The notes: a model not told the origin generated them from the letters alone. Numbered from the stretch's first letter, positions 1 through 6,379 are shown. The stretch: 11,252 nucleotides of DNA from Phycisphaeraceae bacterium (GCA_020851395.1 JADZCW010000154.1:1-11252), one strand, 5' to 3'. Program-made: numbers and translations.

Positions 1-25
1 CTCCCCGTACCCTGTACTCCCATCC

Positions 26-1183
26 TCACACCGCCGGCCCGGGCATCGTCGCGCAGAACTCCGTGAGTTGCCGCAGCGTCGGACTGCCGGCCTGCCTGAC
101 ATAGTAGCCGCTGGTGGCCGTGCCCACGCACAACGACGCTTCGAGGTCCAATTCCGCCAGCAGGCCCAGGCAGAATCCGGCGTTGAAGTTGTCGCCGGCT
201 CCCGTCGAGAGTTTGGGGTGCTCGATGAAGGGCCCGTCGAACCAGGCGGTGTCGACGTGGCCATTCTTGGTCATCGCCCCTGCGGCGCCGTGGCGCGGAT
301 GGATCACGACGGCCGCGATGCGCAGTGTCTCGAGGATGCGCTGAGCCAGTGATCGCAGGCCGGCCGTGTCGCGCTCGCTGGCGACCGTCGTCAGGCTGAG
401 CGTGCGGGCGACCTGGTCAGCCTCCTTGAAGTTCACGCCCAGCACGACATCCGCCCAGGGCTGGAAGCTGGCGCACTGGCGCAGCGCGGCCGCGAGGTCA
501 TCGCGCGTGCGCTTCTCGGGGTCGGCCAGGTCGATGAAGATCTTCCGTCGGCCATGCTTCGGTGGGGGCAGGCTCGGGAGCAGGTCGCTGGCCAGGTGCT
601 TCCAGATCGTGTCCATGTGCGGCAGCATGGTCCAGTTGACCATCGCGATCAGGCTCGATCGGCCGAAGGTCTTGTTGAGCCAGCCGTCGTGGTCCGCCTG
701 CTTCAGACGCTGCCAGTTGACGTCGCCGAGCGTCTGGAGCTTGCCGAGCATCAGCTTGCCGTCGGAGAACTCCAACGCGTCGGTGTAAGCGGTCTCGGCG
801 ATTGAGAGGCAGTCAGCCCTCTTGGCGAAGTCGGCGAAGACGGGGTGGATCTCGGGGTATCCCAAGGCCCCGACGTAGGACGTCGGCAGCCCGGCCTCGG
901 CCAGTGCGGCCGCCATGATCGGTCCGTTGCCGCCAAGCTTCTGTCGGGTGACGACCAGCTCGATGTTGCAGCTCATCCCGGCCGCGCCGAGGATGCGCTG
1001 GCCTAATCCGGCGATGCTCGGTATCGGGTCGAAGCGCTCGGCGTCGTGTCGCTTGTCGACCACGCGGATGATCGAGTCAATAAACCCGTCGAACCCGACC
1101 AGAGCCGGATGCTCTTTGAGAACAGGTTCCAGGGCCCGCAGGCCGGCGGCGGCCCGGGCCTGCACGTCGAGGCGCGATGTCAT
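26..1183 (-). CDS. PfkB-family carbohydrate kinase (ribokinase-like), specificity unknown
   Basis: This 385-aa protein is a cytoplasmic ATP-dependent kinase of the PfkB/ribokinase superfamily, which phosphorylates sugars or nucleosides. The N-terminal GFDGFID (about residues 30-36) is the substrate-binding start. KLGGNGP (82-88) carries the conserved GG. GVNFKEA (249-255) matches the NxxE magnesium-binding motif. STGAGDNFNAGF (326-337) is the C-terminal PfkB signature, whose Asp331 is the expected catalytic base. The length is slightly above the usual 300-350 residues. The ATG at 1183 is supported by a GAGGA Shine-Dalgarno six bases upstream. The gene is divergent from the lipoprotein foldase, and the 135-bp gap holds a 12-bp palindrome. 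A TAAACT hexamer at 1228-1233 (minus) is a possible -10 without a good -35. The family is certain. The substrate cannot be read from the sequence, and no neighbour suggests one. Confidence 0.9.
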   Translation of the reverse strand: MTSRLDVQARAAAGLRALEPVLKEHPALVGFDGFIDSIIRVVDKRHDAERFDPIPSIAGLGQRILGAAGMSCNIELVVTRQKLGGNGPIMAAALAEAGLPTSYVGALGYPEIHPVFADFAKRADCLSIAETAYTDALEFSDGKLMLGKLQTLGDVNWQRLKQADHDGWLNKTFGRSSLIAMVNWTMLPHMDTIWKHLASDLLPSLPPPKHGRRKIFIDLADPEKRTRDDLAAALRQCASFQPWADVVLGVNFKEADQVARTLSLTTVASERDTAGLRSLAQRILETLRIAAVVIHPRHGAAGAMTKNGHVDTAWFDGPFIEHPKLSTGAGDNFNAGFCLGLLAELDLEASLCVGTATSGYYVRQAGSPTLRQLTEFCATMPGPAV

Positions 1184-1247
1184 GGTCTTTCCTCAGCAAA
1201 AAGCGCCCGCCAGCGGCGCGATCCGCCAGTTTATCAGAAAGCTCGAA

Positions 1248-1259
1248 CACGCCGGCGTG
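1248..1259. promoter_or_regulatory. 12-bp perfect palindrome between divergent genes, candidate operator
   Basis: CACGCCGGCGTG is a perfect inverted repeat between the divergent PfkB-kinase and lipoprotein genes. It lies just upstream of a TAAACT hexamer (1228-1233, minus strand) that could be the -10 of the kinase gene. It is about 24 bp upstream of the candidate -35 of the lipoprotein gene. The position would suit a shared regulator. In GC-rich DNA a 12-bp palindrome can also arise by chance, so this is only a candidate. Confidence 0.3.
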
Positions 1260-1282
1260 CGGGTAATACCCGGCAATCTACC

Positions 1283-1311
1283 TTGGCCCCCGGCCCCCGG
1301 CCCTGTAAACT
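1283..1311 (+). promoter_or_regulatory. Candidate sigma70-type promoter of the lipoprotein foldase gene
   Basis: TTGGCC at 1283-1288 (4/6 to TTGACA) and TAAACT at 1306-1311 (4/6 to TATAAT) are separated by exactly 17 bp. The -10 ends seven bases before the ATG at 1319. Transcription would therefore begin at or next to the start codon, giving a leaderless mRNA. This fits the absence of any Shine-Dalgarno before that ATG. It is an inference from spacing and hexamer similarity only. Confidence 0.4.
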
Positions 1312-1318
1312 GCACGCC

Positions 1319-2563
1319 ATGAGAATCCCCCTCTGGGCCAGGCTCCTGGCCCTACCCGCGGTCGTGCTGGTTGCCCTGAGTGCATGTCGGTCCTCGGGCC
1401 ACGACGCCGAACCCGTCCGTCGGCAGCTCGCCGATCAGGCCCGCAGCGGCCAGTCGGAGGGCATGGTCACGCGCGCCCCCGAGCCGGCGGTGATCGAGCC
1501 TGCCACCGTGACCGCTCCGTCTATGCCCGCCGCCACCGAGCCCGCGGAGCCGACAAGCAGCACCCTCCCGGACTCCCCCTCCCCCGCCGCCCCCATGGCC
1601 GGGCCCGCCTACACCATCGAGGCCCTGGTCGGCCAGGTCAACGGCCGGCCCGTCTACGCCGGCCGCATCCTCGACCCCATCGATGAGCAACTGCGGGCCC
1701 TGGTCCGCACCCAGCCGCCCCAGCAGTTCGTCCGCAAGGCCCGCGAGCTGATCGCCAGCCGCGTCGACCAGGTCATCTTCGACCAGCTCATCCTCGGCGA
1801 GGCTGAACGCATGCTCTCGGATCGCCAGCGCGACGGCCTCCGCTATTCCCTCAAGGAGAAGCGGGCCGAACTCGTCCGCAAGCACGGCCGCGGCTCGGAG
1901 CAGATCGCCGACAAGGTGCTGCTCGACACCACCGGCAAGGACCTGGTCCAGACCCTCCGCGAGGAGCGCGAGCGCATGCTCGTGCAGAACTACACCGCCC
2001 AGCAGATCGTGCCCAAGATCGACGTCACCCGCTCGGACATCGAGCGGTACTACCAGCAGAACATCGAGCAGTACCAGCCCGCCCCGCAGCGGACGATCCA
2101 CATGATCGTCGCCGACGCCGAGCACGCGCCGACCGTGGCCCAGCGCCTCGCGGCCGGCGAGTCGTTCCTGACCCTCGCCGCCGACGCCGCGGTCAACACC
2201 TACCGTCCCGCCCAGGCAGGCCTGTTCGCCGAGAAGGCCGCCGGCTCGAAGATCTTCGAGAACGCCGACCTCAACGCCGCGACCCTCGCCCTCAAGCCCG
2301 GCGGGCACACCCAGGGCATGCCCCTGGAGGACCACACCGTCTGGGTACACGTCGACAAGATCGAGCAGAGCCGGGCCCGCTCGCTCCAGGACGTGCAGGC
2401 CGAGATCGAGCACCACCTGCGCGCCCAGCAACTGCAGGTCCTGACCATTCAGTACCGTCGGCGGCTGCTCAAGGACGGCAGCTTCACGCCGCAGGACCAG
2501 ATGATCAACGCCGTGATGGAGGTGGCGCTCAGCCGCTACATGCCCGGCCCATCTCGTCCGTGA
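1319..2563 (+). CDS. Lipoprotein peptidyl-prolyl isomerase, SurA/PrsA-like (parvulin domain)
   Basis: This 414-aa protein resembles SurA/PrsA foldases, which assist folding of exported proteins in the periplasm. Residues 1-23 form a lipoprotein signal: Arg at 2 and 8, a hydrophobic core, then LSAC (20-23) with Cys23 as the lipidation site. Residues 24-97 are a Pro/Thr/Ser/Ala-rich linker. Residues 98-230 start with VGQVNGRPVYAGRI, typical of the SurA N-terminal domain, and are mostly charged helix. Residues 234-350 resemble a parvulin (PpiC) domain: DIERYYQQN before the first strand RTIHMIV, and LKPGGHTQGMPLEDHTVWVHV near its end. The open frame extends upstream to 1046, but that part covers the start of the divergent kinase gene, and the lipobox fixes the start at 1319. 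No Shine-Dalgarno is visible. The parvulin match is degenerate, so isomerase activity is uncertain while a chaperone role is likely. Confidence 0.85.
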   Translation: MRIPLWARLLALPAVVLVALSACRSSGHDAEPVRRQLADQARSGQSEGMVTRAPEPAVIEPATVTAPSMPAATEPAEPTSSTLPDSPSPAAPMAGPAYTIEALVGQVNGRPVYAGRILDPIDEQLRALVRTQPPQQFVRKARELIASRVDQVIFDQLILGEAERMLSDRQRDGLRYSLKEKRAELVRKHGRGSEQIADKVLLDTTGKDLVQTLREERERMLVQNYTAQQIVPKIDVTRSDIERYYQQNIEQYQPAPQRTIHMIVADAEHAPTVAQRLAAGESFLTLAADAAVNTYRPAQAGLFAEKAAGSKIFENADLNAATLALKPGGHTQGMPLEDHTVWVHVDKIEQSRARSLQDVQAEIEHHLRAQQLQVLTIQYRRRLLKDGSFTPQDQMINAVMEVALSRYMPGPSRP

Positions 2564-2574
2564 CGGACAGAGGA

Positions 2575-2593
2575 CGACGGCAGGAGGCCGTCG
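2575..2593 (+). other. Stem-loop just after the foldase gene (possible transcript 3' end)
   Basis: CGACGGC (2575-2581) and GCCGTCG (2587-2593) form a perfect 7-bp stem with a 5-nt loop, beginning 12 bases after the foldase stop codon. No U-tract follows, so it is not a canonical intrinsic terminator. It may stabilise the 3' end of the message or slow polymerase. Confidence 0.4.
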
Positions 2594-2610
2594 ATCCACG
2601 GATCATGTGA

Positions 2611-2640
2611 GTCGCGCCGCAGCGGGAGGCTCGGCGCGAC
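2611..2640 (+). other. Second stem-loop, upstream of the YraN-family gene
   Basis: GTCGCGCCG (2611-2619) and CGGCGCGAC (2632-2640) form a perfect 9-bp stem with a 12-nt loop. It is followed by a G-run rather than a U-tract. The stem ends nine bases before the Shine-Dalgarno of the YraN-family gene, so it may be a leader structure or part of a weak terminator between the two genes. Confidence 0.4.
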
Positions 2641-2664
2641 GGGGGGTTCAGGGGAGCGTTCTGA

Positions 2665-3189
2665 ATGACCGTGCCTGAATGGTACGTAGCAGGTTGGTCG
2701 GTCGTGCGGAGCTGGCTGTCACGGTCGTTGCGCGGCGACATCGGCCGCCGCGGCGAGAAGGCCGCGGCCGATTACCTGCGGAAGCAGGGCTACCGCGTGA
2801 TGGCGCGCAACATCCGCGCCCGCTGGGGTGAGATCGACATCGTCGCCCTGGCCCCCGACGGACACACCGTGGTCGTCGTGGAGGTCAAGAGCCGGGACCT
2901 GAGCGTCAAGCCGGCGGAAAAGGTTCCCGTGGCGCCCAATGGTTCAGCCACTGGGGAGTCCGGGGCCGAGGGCAACGGCGAGGTCGATTCTCCCGCCCCG
3001 GGCATCCTGCCCGAGTGGCACGTCAACCGCGACAAGCAGCGCAAGCTCTCGGGCCTGGCCGCAACGATGGCCCGCCGGCTGGGCTGGTCGGACCGGCCGA
3101 TGCGCTTCGACGTCATCGGCGTGGACTGGCTGACCGCCGGCCGGCCGCGCGTCCGTCACTATGTCGGGGCGTTCGAGTCGACGCTGTGA
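2665..3189 (+). CDS. YraN family (UPF0102) nuclease-like protein
   Basis: This 174-aa protein belongs to the YraN/UPF0102 family, which has a restriction-endonuclease-like (PD-(D/E)XK) fold. Its role in cells is poorly defined. Visible family motifs are GRRGEKAAADYLRKQGY (27-43), RWGEIDIVA (53-61) with the active-site Asp58, VVVEVKSR (70-77) with the Glu73/Lys75 pair, and RFDVIGVDW (147-155) near the end. The family is usually about 120 residues. This one is longer because of a 24-residue N-terminal extension and an insertion at about 79-118, rich in Pro, Gly, Ala and Ser, between the EVK strand and the NRDKQRKL helix. The start at 2665 has AGGGGAG eight bases upstream. It follows the foldase gene by 101 bp with two hairpins between, so co-transcription is possible but not shown. 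Confidence 0.85.
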   Translation: MTVPEWYVAGWSVVRSWLSRSLRGDIGRRGEKAAADYLRKQGYRVMARNIRARWGEIDIVALAPDGHTVVVVEVKSRDLSVKPAEKVPVAPNGSATGESGAEGNGEVDSPAPGILPEWHVNRDKQRKLSGLAATMARRLGWSDRPMRFDVIGVDWLTAGRPRVRHYVGAFESTL

Positions 3190-3239
3190 GCCGTGGAGGT
3201 TGGGGGATGTGATGGCAACGGTGTTTCGTGGTCGCGGTG

Positions 3240-3262
3240 GGGTGGGGGTGGATGCCCCACTC
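3240..3262 (+). other. Stem-loop in the gap before the FAD enzyme gene
   Basis: GTGGGG (3242-3247) pairs with CCCCAC (3255-3260) across a 7-nt loop, and a G-U plus a G-C pair extend the stem to 8 bp. No U-tract follows. It could mark the end of the YraN-family transcript or sit in the leader of the next gene. A smaller hairpin, GCTCG-GGG-CGAGC, lies about 20 bases further on. I see no convincing promoter in this 137-bp gap. Confidence 0.3.
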
Positions 3263-3326
3263 ATAACATCCCTCACGCCGCTCGGGGCGAGCACACCCGG
3301 CGAAAATCGTCCTGTCAGGGGGGAAG

Positions 3327-4634
3327 ATGATCAGAGAAGTTCAAGCCTTGGTGATCGGCGGCGGACCTTCCGGTCTGGCGGTGGCTTACAGCCTGCAGGG
3401 CGATACCCTGGTGCTGGAAAAGGAATCCGCCGTCGGCGGTCTGTGCCGCTCGATTCACCATGACGGGGCCGTGTTTGATATCGGCGGCCATTCTTTTCAC
3501 ACGCCACACCCCGAAGTGTACGACCTGGTCCAGGATCTCCTGAATGGCGGCCTGTACCAGCAGCAGCGCGATGCACGGGTCTACAGCCACAACACCCTGA
3601 TCCCTTATCCCTTCCAGAGGTTTTTTGATCGCATCCCCGACCCAGCGGTTGTCCGGGAATGCGCCGAAGGGCTCGAATCCGCCAGCGGCGACACGGCCGG
3701 GGCTGACAATCTCGAGGCGTATCTCCTGGCGAAATTCGGCCGGGGCATCGCCCGACACTTCTTGCTGCCCTACAACCGCAAGCTCTGGGCCCGAGACATC
3801 AGGCAGATCTCGTGTGAATGGACCTCAGAGCGGGTAGCGGCCTCAAAATCAGAGCACGAGCGATTCGACCACAAGAGCGGCCAACGCAAACCGCTGCAGC
3901 CCGACACCCAGGTCGGCTATCCCCGGGAGGGAGGCTTCGAGGAAATCTACCGCAGCTTTGTCCCGCACATTCCCGCCCTTGAGCTGAACAGCCCGATTGC
4001 CCGCATCGACCCTCGCGCCCGGGTGGCTACCGGGCCCGACGGCCGGCAGTACCACTGGGAATTCCTGGTTTCAACGATTCCTTTGCCCGCCCTGGTGCGC
4101 ATGGTCGAGGGTACACCGTCCGAGATCATCGCCCTGGCGGACCAGCTCGAGTACATGTCCCTGCGGGTGGAACTGCTCCTGGCTGGGCGTCAGCTCGGAC
4201 CGATCCAGCGCATCTACGTCGCTGACAGCGACGTGCCCCCTCACAAGATCGCGTTCAACCACAACTCCTCGCCCCGCCTGCGGGCCAAGCCCCATCACGC
4301 CATCATGGCCGAGGTTTCCCTCTCAGAGGACAAGCCGATTGACGTGAACCAGATCGCCCCCAGGACCATCGCTTTCCTGTGCGATCTGGGCATTCTCGAC
4401 TCGCCGCGGGACATTGTCTGGCAGGACCACGTGGACGTGAAGTATGCCTACCCGGTGTACACGCATCATCGCCCCGCCCTGGTGCGAGGCATCAAAGACT
4501 GGCTGGCTCGGCATCACATCTACACCGTGGGCCGCTTCGGCGACTGGGAATACGTCAACTCGGATCGATGCGTGATGAGGGGTCTTGCCCTGGGCCGGAG
4601 CCTGCGTCAGAAGTACGCCGTTGATGGCCGTTGA
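3327..4634 (+). CDS. FAD-dependent oxidoreductase, UDP-galactopyranose mutase / protoporphyrinogen oxidase-like
   Basis: This 435-aa flavoprotein has a dinucleotide-binding start: VIGGGPSGLA (9-18), Glu31 at the end of the second strand, and VGGLCRS (36-42). GGHSFHTPHPEV (53-64) and FLLPYNRKLWA (145-155) resemble UDP-galactopyranose-mutase-like enzymes. YPREGGFEEIYRSF (198-211) is the usual amine-oxidase/PPOX linker motif. VGRFGDWEYVNSDRCVMRG (401-419) forms the C-terminal FAD-contacting segment. Such proteins often sit near polysaccharide genes, but none adjoins this one, so the substrate is open. The start at 3327 has AGGGGGGAAG directly upstream, a purine-rich but close Shine-Dalgarno. GC is lower than in neighbouring genes (about 55% over 3601-3660 against about 78% over 2101-2160 by hand count). 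That could reflect a different origin. It converges on the kinase gene, 61 bp away. Confidence 0.85.
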   Translation: MIREVQALVIGGGPSGLAVAYSLQGDTLVLEKESAVGGLCRSIHHDGAVFDIGGHSFHTPHPEVYDLVQDLLNGGLYQQQRDARVYSHNTLIPYPFQRFFDRIPDPAVVRECAEGLESASGDTAGADNLEAYLLAKFGRGIARHFLLPYNRKLWARDIRQISCEWTSERVAASKSEHERFDHKSGQRKPLQPDTQVGYPREGGFEEIYRSFVPHIPALELNSPIARIDPRARVATGPDGRQYHWEFLVSTIPLPALVRMVEGTPSEIIALADQLEYMSLRVELLLAGRQLGPIQRIYVADSDVPPHKIAFNHNSSPRLRAKPHHAIMAEVSLSEDKPIDVNQIAPRTIAFLCDLGILDSPRDIVWQDHVDVKYAYPVYTHHRPALVRGIKDWLARHHIYTVGRFGDWEYVNSDRCVMRGLALGRSLRQKYAVDGR

Positions 4635-4654
4635 CGGATCGCCGCGCCGGTCTG

Positions 4655-4676
4655 GTCTGCTCTTCTCGGTGCAGAC
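4655..4676. other. Weak inverted repeat between convergent genes
   Basis: GTCTGC (4655-4660) and GCAGAC (4671-4676) can form a 6-bp stem with a 10-nt loop in the 61-bp gap between the convergent FAD enzyme and kinase genes. There is no U-tract on either strand. It might act as a weak bidirectional terminator, but the evidence is thin. Confidence 0.2.
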
Positions 4677-4695
4677 GACGTCCTGAATCCCTCCC

Positions 4696-5430
4696 TCACA
4701 CCATGCTCTGCCAGGTGAATGACTCGAGGTACTTGCGCAGCGCGTACATGTGCGGGAACCGGCGGAGGATCAGCGTGCGGTTGAGGCCCGCGCAGATCCG
4801 CTTGATCTCGGCCGGCTGCTTGGCGTAGTGCTTGGCGCCGCCGACGCACTCGTGCAGGATGGCCACCGCGTCGCGGACGTCCTGCCGCTGCTTGGACTTC
4901 GACGGCCGGCCCCAGTCGTAGAAGTCGATGAGCTTGAGTTCGAACTTCACCCCCACCGGCCGGATCAGGATGTTCTGGCTGTGCACGTCGGCGTGGTACT
5001 GGCCGAAGGCGTGGATTGTCTCGAGCCCCTGCACGAGGTTGTAGAGCACGTGCAGCGCCAGGTACGGCGGCAGCCGTCCGCCGGGGTGGCGGGCGATCCA
5101 GTCCTCGAGGCGCTGGCCCTCGCAGAGGTCCGAGATCATCGCGATGACCTTCTGCCGGCGGACGTGCACGATCTCGGAGTGGTGGTACTGCAGCACGATC
5201 GGGCAGTAGCGCAGGGCATTGAGCTTCTGCGCGTGGTGCACCGCCTGCGTACGGTCGGGGTCCTTGTGGGGGAAGTAGAACTTGGCCGCGCGACGGATGC
5301 CCGTGTCCAGCTCGCGGACCTGGTAGACCTCGCCCTCGGACCCGCCGCCGAGCCGGGTCTCGACGACGTAGCGCGAGCCGACCTTGCGGCCGGGGCGGAA
5401 GTCAAAAGTAGTCGGGGGTTTGGGGGGCAT
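4696..5430 (-). CDS. Small atypical Hanks-type protein kinase, cytosolic
   Basis: This 244-aa protein is a kinase domain with little else. The N-lobe has a glycine loop LGGGSEGEVY (27-36) and the ATP-anchoring Lys50 in AAKF. The catalytic loop is HADVHSQNIL (146-155), with HAD for HRD, Asp148 as catalytic base and Asn153 as metal ligand, so it is a non-RD type. The metal-binding motif is DFYDWG (169-174) in place of DFG. Only about ten residues separate it from DVRDAVAIL (184-192), which resembles subdomain IX. A normal activation segment and APE motif are missing. No Glu is obvious in the expected C-helix (about 58-75). No membrane segment is present. The ATG at 5430 lacks a Shine-Dalgarno, and a TAACTT hexamer with upstream TG lies about ten bases before it, so a very short leader is possible. 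The target is unknown. Nucleotide-binding and catalytic residues are kept, so it may be active. Confidence 0.82.
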   Translation of the reverse strand: MPPKPPTTFDFRPGRKVGSRYVVETRLGGGSEGEVYQVRELDTGIRRAAKFYFPHKDPDRTQAVHHAQKLNALRYCPIVLQYHHSEIVHVRRQKVIAMISDLCEGQRLEDWIARHPGGRLPPYLALHVLYNLVQGLETIHAFGQYHADVHSQNILIRPVGVKFELKLIDFYDWGRPSKSKQRQDVRDAVAILHECVGGAKHYAKQPAEIKRICAGLNRTLILRRFPHMYALRKYLESFTWQSMV

Positions 5431-5483
5431 CGGTGGGGGTAAGTTATCACGTCAGGGATGACTGGGGATGGCCTCGGAGTCAT

Positions 5484-5514
5484 AAAAAAAGAAACCCAGG
5501 CGGGGTTGCCTGGG
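5484..5514 (-). terminator. Rho-independent terminator of infC
   Basis: On the minus strand, CCCAGGC (5514-5508) pairs with GCCTGGG (5501-5495) around the loop AACCCC. TTTCTTTTTTT (5494-5484) follows at once. A GC-rich 7-bp stem with a U-rich tail is the textbook intrinsic terminator. It starts about 30 bases after the infC stop codon, so infC is transcriptionally closed off from the downstream kinase gene. Confidence 0.92.
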
Positions 5515-5544
5515 CTTGGGGTATTTGGGAGATCAGTGGGCCGT

Positions 5545-6222
5545 TCAGGCCGTCGGGGCCGTAGTTGGGGCCGCAGCCGGGGCGGCTCCGGGAGCTGCTG
5601 CGGTGGCGCTGACTGGAGCGTTTGCGGGGGCAGTTCCGGGGGTACCGGGGGCGGGTTTGGGGGCGGCGGGCTTGGACTTGCGTTCGGGGGACAGGACCAT
5701 GGTCATCCGCTTGCCCATCATGCGGGGCTCGGAGTCTATCTTGGAGACGTCCGCCAGGCCGTCGCGGATCTCGCGCATCAGTTGCAGGCCGATCTCGCGG
5801 TGGGCCATCTCCCGGCCCTTGAAGAGCATGGTGAACTGGACCTTGTCGCCCTCGCCGAGGAACTCGCGGGCCTTCTCGACCTTGATGTCCAAATCGTGGT
5901 CATCGATCTTGGGTCGGACGCGAACCTCTTTGAGCTCGCTCTGCTTGCTGTGGCTGCGGGCCTTCTGTTCCTTCTTTTTCTGTTGATACTTCCACTTGCC
6001 GTAATCCATGATCCGGCAGACGGGCGGGCGGGCCTGGGGGGCGACTTCGACGAGGTCCTGCCCAGCCTCCTTGGCCCGTTTGATGGCCTCATGGACGTCA
6101 ATAATGCCGACCTGCTCATCGTTGTCGTCAACGAGCCGGACGGGGGAGATGTTGATCTGGTGGTTGATGCGGAGCCGTTTGCCGGTCTCACGCTTGATGG
6201 GTTGGAAACGTCCTCTGCCGAT
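5545..6222 (-). CDS. infC: Translation initiation factor IF-3, probable AUC start
   Basis: IF-3 binds the 30S subunit, blocks premature 50S joining and checks start-codon choice. The N-domain begins RINHQINISPVRLVDD (about 18-33). It continues through DLVEVAPQARPPVCRIMDYG (56-75), which holds the IF-3 signature CRIMDYGKWKYQ, and a Lys-rich linker (81-94). The C-domain includes VRVRPKIDDHDLDIK (100-114), FKGREMAHREIG (134-145) and MGKRMTMVLSPE (169-180). Residues 183-225 form an Ala/Pro/Thr-rich tail that E. coli IF-3 lacks. No in-frame ATG or GTG fits. A TTG at 6237 would overlap the GGAGG Shine-Dalgarno (6235-6231), whereas an ATC at 6222 lies eight bases after it. E. coli infC starts at the related rare codon AUU, so AUC is the best choice. 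The gene has its own terminator and no rpmI or rplT follows. Confidence 0.93.
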   Translation of the reverse strand: MGRGRFQPIKRETGKRLRINHQINISPVRLVDDNDEQVGIIDVHEAIKRAKEAGQDLVEVAPQARPPVCRIMDYGKWKYQQKKKEQKARSHSKQSELKEVRVRPKIDDHDLDIKVEKAREFLGEGDKVQFTMLFKGREMAHREIGLQLMREIRDGLADVSKIDSEPRMMGKRMTMVLSPERKSKPAAPKPAPGTPGTAPANAPVSATAAAPGAAPAAAPTTAPTA

Positions 6223-6255
6223 GGTCGAGTCCTCCAAAAAGATCTACAACTCCCG

Positions 6256-6269
6256 CCGGTCGCGACCGG
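6256..6269 (-). promoter_or_regulatory. 14-bp perfect palindrome in the infC leader
   Basis: CCGGTCGCGACCGG is a perfect inverted repeat between the candidate promoter and the Shine-Dalgarno of infC. In RNA it can form a hairpin ending about 20 bases before the GGAGG; as DNA it could be a protein-binding site. Leader-based control of infC is known in other bacteria, but this element matches no leader I recognise. Confidence 0.3.
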
Positions 6270-6299
6270 TGGACGCCAGGAACTTGCGGGCACGGAATA

Positions 6300-6328
6300 A
6301 GCCTACCCGTCCGGATAACTTGTGGCAA
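6300..6328 (-). promoter_or_regulatory. Candidate sigma70-type promoter of infC
   Basis: On the minus strand, TTGCCA (6328-6323, 5/6 to TTGACA) and TAGGCT (6305-6300, 3/6 to TATAAT) are 17 bp apart. The site lies in the gap between the acylphosphatase and infC genes, giving a leader of roughly 70 bases. The -10 is weak, but spacing and -35 are good. It suggests that infC can be transcribed independently of the upstream genes. Confidence 0.45.
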
Positions 6329-6379
6329 GAGGGGGAGATCAAAACAGCCCAGACGCGGGCACCAGGCTGAACAGGGGGG

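Noticed and set aside
1046..1318. N-terminal extension of the foldase frame to 1046
   Set aside because: It overlaps the start of the divergent kinase gene and would place the lipoprotein signal in the middle of the protein.
1352..2599. 415-codon open frame on the minus strand across the lipoprotein foldase gene
   Set aside because: Its product is a Leu/Gly/Val/Asp-rich composition with no domain, as expected for an antisense frame of a GC-rich gene. The plus strand has a lipobox and parvulin motifs.
3212..3463. Possible 84-codon plus-strand ORF before and into the FAD enzyme gene
   Set aside because: More than half overlaps the FAD gene out of frame, and the product is Arg/Gly-rich with no motif.
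4750..5442. 230-codon plus-strand frame opposite the kinase
   Set aside because: It is a low-complexity antisense frame, whereas the minus strand has clear kinase motifs.
5458..6300. 280-codon plus-strand frame opposite infC
   Set aside because: It runs through the infC terminator and promoter regions, and its Gly-rich start is the complement of the Ala/Pro tail of IF-3.
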